Notes: a model not told the origin generated them from the sequence alone. A stretch of DNA of 64,000 nt from Paracoccus luteus (GCF_004522155.1 NZ_SDEA01000001.1:434001-498000); one strand, 5' to 3'. Shown: positions 29,987 through 39,445, numbered from the stretch's first letter. Program-made: numbers and translations.

Positions 29987-31561
29987 CTAGACCCTGATGT
30001 CGATGCGGCTGTGAAGGCTGGCGGCCGGACGCTGGTCCGCCGGCGGGTTGATCTGTTCGGCCCCGTCGCCCTGCCGGCCGGTGCCGGCGTGGCGACCGTC
30101 GCCGCCGCGCTGGCCGCCGGATGCGCCGTCGTGCCCGCCGGATGTGCCCGCGCCCGCCGTGCCCGCGCCGGCCGCGCCATCGGCGGGCCATCCCACCGGT
30201 GCGGCCTGCGCCTGGCGTCCGGGGCCGTCGCTGCGCTGAAAGCTCAGCTGCGCGTCCGGCATGCCGCTTTCGCGCAGGTCGCGCAGCAGCATGTCGCCGT
30301 GGCGTCGCATCAGTTCCAGCGTTTCCGGCCGTTCCGCAAGCAGGCTCAGCCGCGCCGGGTTGTCGTCGGCCCCGATGACCACGGTCAGCCGGCCCAGTTC
30401 GACGGGCGCAAGCGTGATCTCGACCACGCCGCCCGTGCTGCGCACCACCGCGTCGGCCACCTGGCGGTGCAGCGACACCGGGGGCGACCGCGCCGGGCCG
30501 GATGCCGTGGGCAGCGGATCGGCTTGCAGGGCCGGCTGCGGCGCGGGCTGCGCAGGGAACTGGGCGACCGCCGGCCCCGAGGATTCGCTGCGGGTTGCGG
30601 TGTCGGCGGGCAGACGGCTGGCGAGGGACGCCGCAGTCGGCGGCGCCTCATGCCCCGTCGGCGTCGCTGCGTGCAAGACGGGGCCCGGTGCCGTGGCGGC
30701 CGGGGCGGGAACGGCCGCGGCGGTGCGATTGGGGGAGGGGTCAGTCGCGGCGTGACCGGTGGGGAAAGCGGTTGCGCCGCCCGGCGGGGCAGGGGCTTCA
30801 GGGCCGCCGCTTGACAGCTGCACAAACGGCGTCGGTCGCGGCTGGAACGTGACCGGATCGTCCGGCGTCCGAAACGGGGACGGGCCGGCCGCCGGAGGGT
30901 GGGGCAGGGCTGGCGCGGGCAGACCGACATCTGCCGGCCTGCGGTCCCGTAGCGCCGCGTGGTGCGTCGGGATTTCGGCGTCCGCGGGTGCCGGGGCAGC
31001 CAAGGCGTCACGTCGCGAATGGGGCTGCGCCGCCGAGGCAGGGACCGCTCGTTGCGCGCCGGGGTCCGGCGCGCCTGCGCTGATCGGATTGGTTTGCGCG
31101 ATCCTTGCAGGCTGCGCCGGCGGGGGTGGGACGGGTGCGTCGACAAGTCCGGCATCGCCGGAACCACCGGGAAAGACGTCCGGCAACGAACCGCCGGAGG
31201 AATCGATCGGCGGGCCGTCGTCCGATGTGGCCGGGATCTGGTCCTCGTGCCTTGGGGTCAGGCCGCCCTCAACTGCAACAGCCATGAAGGGGTCCGCGAC
31301 AACAGCGCCCTCGGTCGGAACACAGGCCGCGGAGGCGAGCGTCGCGACCGGCAACGAGCAGGCCCGGCCAGCTTTGTCTTCCCTGCCCGGTTCGGCCGTG
31401 CCGTCGGAGTCGGCGTCACCGGCCTGCGCGATCGACGGGGGATCACCGCCGCCCGCCGCCGCCTGCAGGACCAGCGCAAAGGCCGCGCCCCCGGTCGCGG
31501 GGACAGGCCGGGCGGCCGCACCCGCCGGGGGCATCGATCGCACTGAGATCATCGGAATCAT
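29987..31561 (-). CDS. fliK: Flagellar hook-length control protein FliK
   Basis: 524 aa. A long Pro/Ala/Gly-rich, poorly conserved N-terminal part (about 1-390) is followed by the Flg_hook domain (about 400-480): LHRQVADAVVRSTGGVVEITLAPVELGRLTVVI and LLAERPETLELMRRHGDMLLRDLRESG. FliK measures hook length and switches export to filament proteins. The C-terminus, DIRV, runs close to the flgD start. It is divergent from the rod-binding-protein gene. In-frame ATGs at 31552 and 31534 are alternative starts. Confidence 0.9.
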   Translation of the reverse strand: MIPMISVRSMPPAGAAARPVPATGGAAFALVLQAAAGGGDPPSIAQAGDADSDGTAEPGREDKAGRACSLPVATLASAACVPTEGAVVADPFMAVAVEGGLTPRHEDQIPATSDDGPPIDSSGGSLPDVFPGGSGDAGLVDAPVPPPPAQPARIAQTNPISAGAPDPGAQRAVPASAAQPHSRRDALAAPAPADAEIPTHHAALRDRRPADVGLPAPALPHPPAAGPSPFRTPDDPVTFQPRPTPFVQLSSGGPEAPAPPGGATAFPTGHAATDPSPNRTAAAVPAPAATAPGPVLHAATPTGHEAPPTAASLASRLPADTATRSESSGPAVAQFPAQPAPQPALQADPLPTASGPARSPPVSLHRQVADAVVRSTGGVVEITLAPVELGRLTVVIGADDNPARLSLLAERPETLELMRRHGDMLLRDLRESGMPDAQLSFQRSDGPGRQAQAAPVGWPADGAAGAGTAGAGTSGGHDGASGGQRGGDGRHAGTGRQGDGAEQINPPADQRPAASLHSRIDIRV

Positions 31562-31661
31562 GACACACCGGGAATCGCTGTTTCCTATCCTCTACCCTGC
31601 GAAAGTTACCAATTATTTACCGCCGGATGATAGTCGACGGAAATCCCAGCACGGAGGCATC

Positions 31662-31904
31662 ATGCAGGTTGAATTCCGCGATATTTCCCCGGCCGCCCGC
31701 ACGGCCGCCCCGGTCGAAAAGCTGGAAACGGCATTTCTGGCCGAAATGCTGAAACACGCCACGCCGCAGGGGCTGCCCGGACCTTTCGGCGGCGGGCCGG
31801 GCGAATCGCAGTTCGCCTCGTTCCGCACCGAACAGCTCGCGCAGTCGTTGGCAGGGGCGATGGACCTTGGGCTTGGCCGCAGGCTGGGGGGCCGCGATGC
31901 ATGA
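31662..31904 (+). CDS. Rod-binding protein (FlgJ N-terminal domain / CheL-like)
   Basis: 80 aa. KLETAFLAEMLKHATPQGLPGPFGGGPGESQFASFRTEQLAQSLAGA has the FlgJ N-terminal pattern (KLE..F..ML...), which binds and caps the flagellar rod. The muramidase domain of enterobacterial FlgJ is absent, as in other alphaproteobacteria. ACGGAGG lies 7 nt before ATG 31662. The stop overlaps the next start by 8 nt. An upstream extension of the frame crosses fliK and is rejected. Confidence 0.83.
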   Translation: MQVEFRDISPAARTAAPVEKLETAFLAEMLKHATPQGLPGPFGGGPGESQFASFRTEQLAQSLAGAMDLGLGRRLGGRDA

Positions 31905-32211
31905 TCGCGACCAGCTGATCGCGCGCGCGGCCGAGGCGCTGCGCGACGGCCTGCCCGACAGCTGCGATGCCCTGCTGCAGGAATTCGCGGCCGCGGTGGC
32001 CCGCAGGCCGCTGACGGCTGCCGAACGACCCGCGTGCGAGCGGCAGCTTTCGCGGCTGCGCGCGCTGGCGGTGGCCGCGATGGCCGGGCTGGACCAGGCC
32101 CGCGCGGCACTGCGCGACATCGCGGCCGCAGGCGGCGGGCTGGATGTCTATGACCGCAGCGGCCGCCAGCGGGTGGCAACCGGCCTTGCCCGGCGAACGC
32201 AAAGATTTTGA
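31897..32211 (+). CDS. Putative FlgN-like flagellar chaperone
   Basis: 104 aa, helical. ATG 31897 lies in the end of the rod-binding-protein gene. Seen: two amphipathic helices (residues 1-35 and 45-85), and GGGLDVYDRSGRQR, the YD-x-x-G-R motif found near the C-terminus of FlgN-type hook-junction chaperones. Its place between a rod protein and flagellin supports a flagellar role. The family call rests on this short motif and position. Confidence 0.55.
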   Translation: MHDRDQLIARAAEALRDGLPDSCDALLQEFAAAVARRPLTAAERPACERQLSRLRALAVAAMAGLDQARAALRDIAAAGGGLDVYDRSGRQRVATGLARRTQRF

Positions 32212-32291
32212 GGAAAATGCGAATGAAACGGAATGCGACAGGGCCGCCCCGCTTCACTATTCATTAGGGGGTCGCTGGTAATCAGGGACTC

Positions 32292-32321
32292 GCATCCAAG
32301 ATGCACGGGATGACAATCCCG
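32292..32321 (+). promoter_or_regulatory. Two stem-loops in the flagellin leader
   Basis: GCATC-CAA-GATGC (32292-32304) and CGGGAT-GACA-ATCCCG (32306-32321) are both perfect, one base apart, 66-95 nt before the fliC ATG at 32387. FlbT binds the flagellin mRNA leader in Caulobacter, so this may be its target; flbT is encoded downstream. Confidence 0.5.
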
Positions 32322-32386
32322 CGGGTCAGAAGGCCGCAATCGTTGCAAACCCGGGGCGCACAACGCGCCTTTTACAGGAGGACGTC

Positions 32387-33595
32387 ATGTCCAGCATTCT
32401 GACCAACAATGGCGCGATGGTCGCGCTGCAGACCCTGAAGGGGATCAACTCGGGCCTGGCCAAGACCCAGGACGAGATCTCGACCGGCAAGACGGTCGCG
32501 ACGGCCAAGGACAACGCCGCCGTCTGGGCGATCTCGAAGGTGATGGAGGCCGATGTAAGCGGCTTCAAGGCGATCTCGTCCAGCCTGGCGACGGGCGGCG
32601 CCGCTGTCGGCATGGCGCGCGAGGGGGCGGAAAAGATCACCACGCTGCTGACCAAGATGCGCGACACCATCATCAACGCGCAAAGCGCGACCGCCGATCG
32701 CGGCAAGCTGCAGAACGACCTGGTGGACCTGAGGGCGCAGGTTTCGGGCACCGTCAAGGCGGCCCAGGTCAACGGCCTGAACCTGCTGGACGGATCGACC
32801 GCCTCGGTCAACTTCCTGTCGTCGATCGACCGTTCGGCGGCGGGGACCACCGCGTCCAACATCGCCGTCAGCGGCCAGAACCTGTCCATCGGCGGCTATG
32901 TGGCAAAGGCCGCGCTGACCGGCTCGGCCGGGGCCTCGACCGTCGGCGATGCCGCGGCGTTCAGCCTGAACGCGGGCGCGGCGGCCAGCAACCTGGTGAT
33001 CGACAACACGGCCCCGCTGGTCGCCGGCGACAGCATCTCGGTCAAGATCGGCGACAAGGTCGCCAGCTACACCGTCTCGGCCGAGGATGCTGCCGCGACC
33101 ACGCCCGCCGACATCGTCGCGGTCGGGCTGAAATCGGCGATCGAGAACCTGGGCATCGCCGGGCTGACGGTCAACTATGACCAGGGCACGGCCGGCACGC
33201 TGGCGCTGACCAACGCCGCCGGCGGGCCCGACCTGACGGTGGCCGCGCAGTTCAACAACGCGGGCGCGGGCGGTCTGGGCGCGCTGGCGGGGCTGAACAT
33301 CTCGACCGCGGCGGGGGCGACCACCGCTCTCGGCCGGATCGAATCGATGCTGCAGACGTCGATCAACGCCGCCGCGTCGTTCGGCGCGGCCGGAAGCCGG
33401 ATCGAGGCGCAGGGCGAGTTCCTGTCCAAGCTGACCGACTCGCTCAAGTCCGGCATCGGATCGCTGGTCGATGCCAACATGGAGGAGGCCTCTGCCCGTC
33501 TGCAGGCGCTGCAGACCCAGCAGCAGCTGGGCATCCAGTCGCTGTCGATCGCCAACAAGGCGCCGCAGAACATCCTCTCGCTGTTCCGCGGCTGA
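32387..33595 (+). CDS. fliC: Flagellin
   Basis: 402 aa. N-terminal D0/D1 helices: MSSILTNNGAMVALQTLKGINSGLAKTQDEISTGKTVATAKDNAAVWAISKVM. The C-terminal D1/D0 part runs from about residue 300 to ...LQTQQQLGIQSLSIANKAPQNILSLFRG. Between these is a variable surface domain (about 150-290) rich in Ala/Gly. It is the filament subunit. ACAGGAGG lies 7 nt before the ATG. flaF and flbT follow, an arrangement typical of alphaproteobacteria. Confidence 0.96.
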   Translation: MSSILTNNGAMVALQTLKGINSGLAKTQDEISTGKTVATAKDNAAVWAISKVMEADVSGFKAISSSLATGGAAVGMAREGAEKITTLLTKMRDTIINAQSATADRGKLQNDLVDLRAQVSGTVKAAQVNGLNLLDGSTASVNFLSSIDRSAAGTTASNIAVSGQNLSIGGYVAKAALTGSAGASTVGDAAAFSLNAGAAASNLVIDNTAPLVAGDSISVKIGDKVASYTVSAEDAAATTPADIVAVGLKSAIENLGIAGLTVNYDQGTAGTLALTNAAGGPDLTVAAQFNNAGAGGLGALAGLNISTAAGATTALGRIESMLQTSINAAASFGAAGSRIEAQGEFLSKLTDSLKSGIGSLVDANMEEASARLQALQTQQQLGIQSLSIANKAPQNILSLFRG

Positions 33596-33667
33596 TAACC
33601 TTGGGGCGCGCGCGCTTGCGACAGCCCGCGCGCGTCCCGTCCCCCCAGCCCAACCAGGAGCCGATCC

Positions 33668-34030
33668 TTGACCGCCCACCCGACAGGCTTTTCCACCCGC
33701 CGCTTTGGGACCGAACAGATCCGGACCCCGCGCGACATCGAATATGACGCGTTCGCGCGTGCGACGCGACAGCTGCAGCAGGCCGCGCAGGGCCACGGCT
33801 CGCTTGCGGCGGCCGCGCATCTCAACACGCAGCTGTGGCAGATCCTGGCGTCGGACCTGGCCGAGGCCGACAACGGTCTGCCCGACCCGCTGCGCGCTGG
33901 CCTGCTGTCGCTGGCCATCTTTTCCATCCGCCACGGTCAGGCGGTCATGGCGCGCGGCATCAGCCCCGACGCCCTGATCGACGTGAACCTGACCATCATG
34001 AAGGGCCTTCGGGGCGAGGTCGCGCCATGA
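33668..34030 (+). CDS. flaF: Flagellar biosynthesis regulator FlaF
   Basis: 120 aa from TTG 33668, which has AGGAG 7 nt upstream. RTPRDIEYDAFARATRQLQQAA and the LIDVNLTIMKGLRGE tail match FlaF. In Caulobacter FlaF is needed for flagellin secretion or synthesis and acts opposite to FlbT. The stop overlaps the flbT start by 4 nt (ATGA). Confidence 0.92.
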   Translation: MTAHPTGFSTRRFGTEQIRTPRDIEYDAFARATRQLQQAAQGHGSLAAAAHLNTQLWQILASDLAEADNGLPDPLRAGLLSLAIFSIRHGQAVMARGISPDALIDVNLTIMKGLRGEVAP

Positions 34031-34428
34031 GCGGCCTGATCCTCAAGCTTGCCCCCGGCGAGCGGGTGCTGGTCAACGGCGCGGTGATCGAGAATGGCGA
34101 ACGCCGGGCCCGGCTGTCGATCAAGTCGCCCAACGCCAACATCCTGCGACTGAAGGAGGCAATCCATCCCGATGCCGTCGCGACCCCCGTTGCGCGGGTG
34201 TGTTATCTTGCGCAGTTGATCCTGTCCGAGGACGTCGGCGCGGCCGAGGGCCGGCGTGACCTGCTGCGCGGGATCGAGCAGTTGTCGCAGGTGTTCGACG
34301 ACCGCGACAGCCGGATGGCGCTGGATGGGGCGACGACCGACGCGATCGCGGGCAACTATTATCAGGCGCTGCGCCACCTGCGCAGCCTGCTGCCGCGAGA
34401 GGCGCGGTTGTTCGCGCAGGCGACATGA
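34027..34428 (+). CDS. flbT: Flagellar biosynthesis repressor FlbT
   Basis: 133 aa. GLILKLAPGERVLVNGAVIENGERRARLSIKSPNANILRLKEAI is the FlbT N-terminus. FlbT binds flagellin mRNA leaders and lowers their stability or translation until the hook is built. It overlaps flaF and the DUF1217 gene by 4 nt on each side, so the three are one transcript. See the stem-loops upstream of fliC. Confidence 0.94.
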   Translation: MSGLILKLAPGERVLVNGAVIENGERRARLSIKSPNANILRLKEAIHPDAVATPVARVCYLAQLILSEDVGAAEGRRDLLRGIEQLSQVFDDRDSRMALDGATTDAIAGNYYQALRHLRSLLPREARLFAQAT

Positions 34429-35207
34429 GCTTTCAGCCGTTCGTCGGAACGGGCGGCTATGCCGGCTGGCGCCTGCTGAACCGGACGGCCGACCAGCAAA
34501 AGGCGATGATCGCCCGCGATCCGGCCGTCGCGCAGGCCGGCCGCCACTATCGCGAGACGATCGGCACCGTGCAGTCCGCCGAACAGCTTGTCGGTGATTT
34601 CCGGCTCCTCAAGACGACATTGACGGCGTTCGGGCTCGAGAACGACCTCAACAGCCGTTTCTTCATCCGAAAGGTGCTTGAATCGGATCTGGACGACCCC
34701 AAAAGCTTGGTTAACAGGCTCAGCGACAAGCGATACAGAGCGCTGGCCGAGGTGTTTCGCTTTGACGGCAGCACGCCGAAGACGACGACCGCCGGCTTTG
34801 CCGACGCCATCATCGCCCGCCATGTCGATGCGGAACTTGAACGGCGGGTCGGAACGGTGGACGGCAATCTGCGCCTGGCGATGAACGCCCGGCGCGAGTT
34901 GCCCCCCTTGGCCGCCTCCGGGTCCACGGATGCCACGAAGTGGTACACGATCCTGGGCTCGACCCCGCTGCGCAAGGTTGTCGAGGGGGCGTTCAACCTG
35001 GGCAGCAGCTTCGCCAAGCTGCCTCTGGACCGCCAGCTTCTGGAGCTTCAGGGCAGGAGTGAGCGGCTGCTCGGCTCCGCGTCGCCCGGCGTCCTTGCCG
35101 ATCCTGCAAAGGTGGAAAAGCTGATCCAAAGGTTTCTGCTGACGGCCGGGAACGTCACGCCTTCGCAGTCATCCTATAGCGCGGCGCTGACGTTGCTGAC
35201 GAGTTGA
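34425..35207 (+). CDS. DUF1217 flagellar protein
   Basis: 260 aa. Begins MSFQPFVGTGGYAGWRLLNRTADQQKAMIARDP. The family pattern (paired helical repeats with FGLENDLNSRFFIRKVLESDLDDPKSLVNRLSDKRY) is seen near residues 70-110. DUF1217 proteins occur in alphaproteobacterial flagellar clusters; their function is unknown. Its codon use is slightly less GC-rich than the neighbours. It ends the flaF-flbT run and is convergent with the DUF475 gene. Confidence 0.87.
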   Translation: MSFQPFVGTGGYAGWRLLNRTADQQKAMIARDPAVAQAGRHYRETIGTVQSAEQLVGDFRLLKTTLTAFGLENDLNSRFFIRKVLESDLDDPKSLVNRLSDKRYRALAEVFRFDGSTPKTTTAGFADAIIARHVDAELERRVGTVDGNLRLAMNARRELPPLAASGSTDATKWYTILGSTPLRKVVEGAFNLGSSFAKLPLDRQLLELQGRSERLLGSASPGVLADPAKVEKLIQRFLLTAGNVTPSQSSYSAALTLLTS

Positions 35208-35313
35208 GGGCAACACAATCGAAGGATACCGCGCGTGGCAACGGAACACTGAATGGCAGGGCTGGTCGACGGGACGAGACCGACCGGCGCGGTCCGCCCG
35301 CCCCATGCGACCG

Positions 35314-36360
35314 TCACTTTCCTGCGTGTTCGCGATTCCAGCGCAGCGAGGACAGGAAGGACAGCCCGATCACGCCCGCGCCGAACAGGCCGGTGACCGC
35401 CTCGGGGATGTGCCACATGGTCTGGGCGAACATCACCACGGACAGGATGAGGATCGACCAGAAGGCGCCGTGCTCGAGATAGCGGAACTCGGCCAGGGTG
35501 CCCTTTTCCACCAGCATCACCGTCATCGAACGCACATACATCGCGCCGATGCCCAGGCCGATCGCGATCAGGAACAGGTTCTGCGTCAGGGCAAAGGCCC
35601 CGATCACACCGTCAAAGCTGAAGGATGCGTCCAGCACCTCGAGATACAGGAACGCGCCGAAGCCGCCTTGCGCCGCCGCGCCACCAACCCCCGAGCCGCC
35701 CCAATGATCCAGCACCTGCCCCAGCGCATCCACCGCAAGATAGGTGACGATCCCCCACAGGGCGGCGAACATGAAGCGGGCTTTCTCGGCCTCGGGCAGC
35801 AGAATGGTGAAACTCAGCACGACGACCAGGACAAAGCCGATCTCCATCCCGCGGACCGACCCGACCGCACGCAGGCTGCGCTCCAGCCCGCCGATCCAGT
35901 CGACCTCCTTGGACTGGTCGAAGAAATAGTTCAGCCCGACCAGCATCAGGAACGACCCGCCGAACGCCGCGATCGGAAGATGCGCAGCGCCGATCAGTTC
36001 GGCATAGCGCGCCGGCTGGGTCGCGGCCAGGCTGATCGCGTCAAGCGGCCCGATCCGCGCCGCGATGACGACGACCAGCAGTGGAAAGATGACCCGCATG
36101 CCGAATACGGCGATGACGATCCCCCAGGTCAGAAACCGCCGCTGCCACACAGGGGCCATCGTCTTCAGCTTGTTGGCGTTGACGATGGCGTTGTCGAACG
36201 ACAGCGAGATTTCCAGCACCGCCAGCACCGCCGCGATCAGGAAGAACGACGCCGCCCCGCCGGCCGTGCCCGTGAACTGGAACCCCAGCGCCGCTGCGGC
36301 CAGCAGCCCGACTGCGGTCACGACAAGCGGCCATGTCATGTATGAAAGGGTGCTTTTCAC
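35314..36360 (-). CDS. DUF475 (TerC-like) integral membrane protein
   Basis: 348 aa with about nine hydrophobic segments. AVLEISLSFDNAIVNANKL (near residue 50) and YLEVLDASFSFDGVIGAFALTQN (near 240) repeat an acidic SFDN/SFDG motif in the membrane, as in TerC-family proteins thought to handle metal ions. DUF475 members lack the tellurite-resistance operon here. Function is unproven. Confidence 0.85.
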   Translation of the reverse strand: MKSTLSYMTWPLVVTAVGLLAAAALGFQFTGTAGGAASFFLIAAVLAVLEISLSFDNAIVNANKLKTMAPVWQRRFLTWGIVIAVFGMRVIFPLLVVVIAARIGPLDAISLAATQPARYAELIGAAHLPIAAFGGSFLMLVGLNYFFDQSKEVDWIGGLERSLRAVGSVRGMEIGFVLVVVLSFTILLPEAEKARFMFAALWGIVTYLAVDALGQVLDHWGGSGVGGAAAQGGFGAFLYLEVLDASFSFDGVIGAFALTQNLFLIAIGLGIGAMYVRSMTVMLVEKGTLAEFRYLEHGAFWSILILSVVMFAQTMWHIPEAVTGLFGAGVIGLSFLSSLRWNREHAGK

Positions 36361-36460
36361 TGGTCATGCGCCTCGGGCAACCTGCGCCTTTGGCGTGATA
36401 GGCGGCCGCGCCCGTCGCGGCAAGGCGCGGCCTTGGCGCGGGGCAGAAACGTGCCCGCAC

Positions 36461-36476
36461 CCCTGCGAACGCAGGG
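36461..36476 (-). terminator. Stem-loop after parE
   Basis: CCCTGC (36461-36466) and GCAGGG (36471-36476) form a perfect 6-bp stem with a 4-nt loop, 55 nt downstream of the parE stop. On the minus strand a short run (GTTTC) follows some bases later. Plausible terminator. Confidence 0.4.
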
Positions 36477-36531
36477 CACGGCCGGGCATCGGTCGCGGGC
36501 CAGAGCGGCACTGCGTGACCGCCCACAGGTT

Positions 36532-38502
36532 TCAGACGTCCAGCCCCGCCTCCTCGACGAAGCGGGCGTTCTCGCTGATGAACTGAAAGCGCAACTCGGG
36601 CTTTTTGCCCATCAGGCGCTCGACCAGGTCGCCGGTTTCGCCGCCGTCCTCGTCGTCGATGCTGACGCGGATCAGCTTGCGGGTGGCGGGGTTCATCGTG
36701 GTGTCCTTCAGATCCTTGGCGTCCATCTCGCCCAGGCCCTTGAACCGCTGCACGTCGATCTTGCCCTTGCCGCCAAGGCCCCGCGCCATCCACGCCTCTT
36801 TCTCGGCGTCGTCGGCGACATAGACCCGCGCCGCGCCCTGGGTCAGGCGGTAAAGCGGCGGGCAGGCCAGATACAGATGGCCCTTGTCGATCAGCGGCCG
36901 CATCTGGGTGAAGAAGAACGTCATCAGCAGCGACGCGATATGGGCGCCGTCCACGTCGGCGTCGGTCATGATGATGATCTTGTCGTAACGCAGATCGTCC
37001 ACGTTGAACCGCGAGCCGAGGCCCACTCCCAGGGCCTGCGACAGGTCGGCGATCTCCTGGTTCTGGGTCAGCTTGGACGAGGCCGCGCCCAGCACGTTCA
37101 GGATCTTGCCGCGGATCGGCATGATCGCCTGCGTCGCGCGGTCGCGGGCCGACTTGGCCGAACCGCCCGCGCTGTCGCCTTCGACGATGAACAGCTCGGT
37201 CCCGTCGCGGTTGCTGGCGGAACAATCCACCAGCTTGCCGGGCAGGCGCAGCTTTTTCGTGGCCGACTTGCGGGCGGTTTCCTTTTCCTGGCGCCGGCGC
37301 AGCCGCTCTTCGGCGCGCAGGACCAGAAAGTCCAGGATCGCGCCCGCAGATTTGGTGTCGGCCGCCAGCCAGTTGTCGAAATGGTCGCGCACCGCGCCCT
37401 CGACCAGGCGCGCGGCCTCGGTCGTGGCCAAGCGGTCCTTGGTCTGGCCGACGAACTCGGGTTCGCTGATGAAGCAGGACACCAGCGCGCAGCCCCCGGT
37501 CAGCAGATCGTCGCGGGTGATGTTCTCGGCCTTGCGGTTCCTGGTCAGCTCGCCATAGCCGCGCACGCCCTTCAGGATCGCGGACCAGAAGCCTGACTCA
37601 TGCGTGCCGCCCTCGGGCGTGGGCACGGTGTTGCAATAGGACTGGATGAAACCGTCGCGCGACGGCGTCCAGTTGATCGCCCAGTCGACCTTGCCCGGCA
37701 CGCCGAAGCGTTCGCGGAACTCGACCGATCCGGCAAAGGGGCGGTCGGCATAGGTGGACGCCGTGCCCAGTTGCTCGCCCAGGTAATCGGCCAGCCCGCC
37801 GGGGAAATGGAACACCGCCTCGCGCGGGGTCTCGCCGTCGTCGATCTCGGACCGCCAGCGGATTTCCACGCCGGAGTGCAGATAGGCCTTGGACTTCGCC
37901 ATCCGCATCATGCGCGCGGGCTTCAGCCGGTGATGGCCGAAGATCTGCTCGTCGGGGTGAAAGGTGACGGTCGTGCCGCGCCGGTTCGGGGCCGGGCCGA
38001 CCTTTTCCACCGGACCCTGCGGGATGCCGCGGGAAAACCGCTGCCGCCACAGCTCGCGGTTGCGCGCCACCTCGACCACCATCACGTCGGACAGCGCGTT
38101 GACCACCGACGCGCCGACCCCGTGCAGTCCGCCCGAGGTCTGATAGGCCCCTTCGGTGAACTTGCCGCCCGCGTGCAGCGTGCACAGGATCACCTCCAGC
38201 GCGGATTTGCCGGGGAACTTGGGGTGCGGGTCGATGGGGATGCCGCGGCCGTTGTCGCGCACGGTGACGCTGCCGTCGGCCAGCAGCTCGACCTCGATCC
38301 GGCTGGCGTGACCCGCGACCGCCTCGTCCATCGAGTTGTCGAGGATTTCCGCCACCAGATGATGCAGCGCCCGTTCGTCGGTGCCGCCGATATACATGCC
38401 GGGGCGCTTGCGGACCGGCTCCAGCCCCTCCAGCACCTCGATCGAGGCGGCGGAATAGCTTTCGGCGGTGCGGTCGGCACCCGAGAGAAGATCGTCGGAC
38501 AT
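36532..38502 (-). CDS. parE: DNA topoisomerase IV subunit B
   Basis: 656 aa. ATPase of the type II topoisomerase that separates replicated chromosomes. SIEVLEGLEPVRKRPGMYIGGTDERALHHLVAEILDNSMDEAVAG is the N-terminal GHKL segment. The Toprim region has LFIVEGDSAGGSAKSARDR and IIIMTDADVDGAHI. It ends PELRFQFISENARFVEEAGLDV. ParE rather than GyrB is supported by its length and by the shorter Toprim insert; parC is not in the window. Confidence 0.95.
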   Translation of the reverse strand: MSDDLLSGADRTAESYSAASIEVLEGLEPVRKRPGMYIGGTDERALHHLVAEILDNSMDEAVAGHASRIEVELLADGSVTVRDNGRGIPIDPHPKFPGKSALEVILCTLHAGGKFTEGAYQTSGGLHGVGASVVNALSDVMVVEVARNRELWRQRFSRGIPQGPVEKVGPAPNRRGTTVTFHPDEQIFGHHRLKPARMMRMAKSKAYLHSGVEIRWRSEIDDGETPREAVFHFPGGLADYLGEQLGTASTYADRPFAGSVEFRERFGVPGKVDWAINWTPSRDGFIQSYCNTVPTPEGGTHESGFWSAILKGVRGYGELTRNRKAENITRDDLLTGGCALVSCFISEPEFVGQTKDRLATTEAARLVEGAVRDHFDNWLAADTKSAGAILDFLVLRAEERLRRRQEKETARKSATKKLRLPGKLVDCSASNRDGTELFIVEGDSAGGSAKSARDRATQAIMPIRGKILNVLGAASSKLTQNQEIADLSQALGVGLGSRFNVDDLRYDKIIIMTDADVDGAHIASLLMTFFFTQMRPLIDKGHLYLACPPLYRLTQGAARVYVADDAEKEAWMARGLGGKGKIDVQRFKGLGEMDAKDLKDTTMNPATRKLIRVSIDDEDGGETGDLVERLMGKKPELRFQFISENARFVEEAGLDV

Positions 38503-38578
38503 GGGTTGCTTTCGGTTCTGCGGTCAGCGCGGGTTATTCCACGCCGCGCCCCTGCGGGGCAAGGGCAGGGCCGCGCGG

Positions 38579-39238
38579 CTATTCCGGTTCGGCCAGCCGC
38601 GCCTGCCACATCCGCTGGAACGCGGGCCGGGCGTGGCAGTCGGCCAGCCACGCCTGCACGGCGGGAAACTGTTCCATCAGCGCGCCATACCCTTGGGCAT
38701 AGCGGACGACCTCGGCCAGGTTCAGGTCGGCCACCGTGAAGCGCCCGCCAACCGGGTGGCCGTGGGCGGCCAGATGATCGTCGATCACCTTCATCGGGCG
38801 CACCAGCCGTTCGGCGGCGCCGGCGACCAGCGCGGCATCCTCGCCCGACTGCGCCTGCCCGCGCCCGTGCAGGACCATCAGCGTCAGCGCGTCAGGCTCG
38901 ACCGCGGTCGCGCCATAGAACGACCACTGCATCATCAGCGCGTCCTCGGCCGCGTCGCGGGGCGCAAGATCGCCGCCGTGCTTGCGGGCAAGATACAGCG
39001 TGCAGGCCAGCGATTCCGACAGCACCAGCCCGTCATCCTCGATCACCGGGATGCCGCCTGCGGGCGACAGGGCCAGAAACGACGGCGAGGCCGTGTTCAG
39101 GGCCGCGTCCGGCGCGTCGGGAAAGGGCAGGCGATAGGCCTGGATCACCGGCACCTGCCGGAACGGCAGGTCCAGTTCGTGGCACAGCCAGATGATGCGC
39201 GAGGCGCGCGAACGGGCTACGCCGTGGATGGTCAGCAT
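38579..39238 (-). CDS. Glutathione S-transferase family protein
   Basis: 219 aa. The N-terminal thioredoxin-like domain (about 1-82) includes SRASRIIWLCHELDLPFRQVPV and GGIPVIEDDGLVLSESLACTLYLA with the glutathione-contact ES pair. An all-helical C-terminal domain follows (FTVADLNLAEVVRYA). The substrate cannot be named. It starts at 39238, facing rnd across a 207-bp gap in which nothing else was seen. Confidence 0.88.
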   Translation of the reverse strand: MLTIHGVARSRASRIIWLCHELDLPFRQVPVIQAYRLPFPDAPDAALNTASPSFLALSPAGGIPVIEDDGLVLSESLACTLYLARKHGGDLAPRDAAEDALMMQWSFYGATAVEPDALTLMVLHGRGQAQSGEDAALVAGAAERLVRPMKVIDDHLAAHGHPVGGRFTVADLNLAEVVRYAQGYGALMEQFPAVQAWLADCHARPAFQRMWQARLAEPE

Positions 39239-39445
39239 GATGGGCTCCGGTCAGGGTGGCGACAGGGAAGGCCGGATCGTGGCCGCGCGCAACGCAAAAA
39301 GCGGCGCGGGCGCGGGGTTCAGCCTGTTGCATGCGGGTCATGGTGCGCGCCCTGCTTGCGGGCGCGCGCTTTCCTTCGCGCCACGCTGCGCCTAAACCCG
39401 GGCAACCCGGCGGATGACCCGCCCCATCCGAAAGCCAGCACCCGC

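Noticed and set aside
31562-31661. Sigma-28 promoter between fliK and the rod-binding-protein gene
   Set aside because: The AT-rich stretch looks promoter-like, but its -10 part matches only about half of the consensus.
32212-32386. A sigma-28 type flagellar promoter upstream of fliC
   Set aside because: No good match to TAAA-N15-GCCGATAA was found; only weak partial matches in the gap.
39239-39445. A gene or RNA in the gap between the GST gene and rnd
   Set aside because: No conserved reading frame, tRNA-like fold or strong hairpin was seen in these 207 bases.
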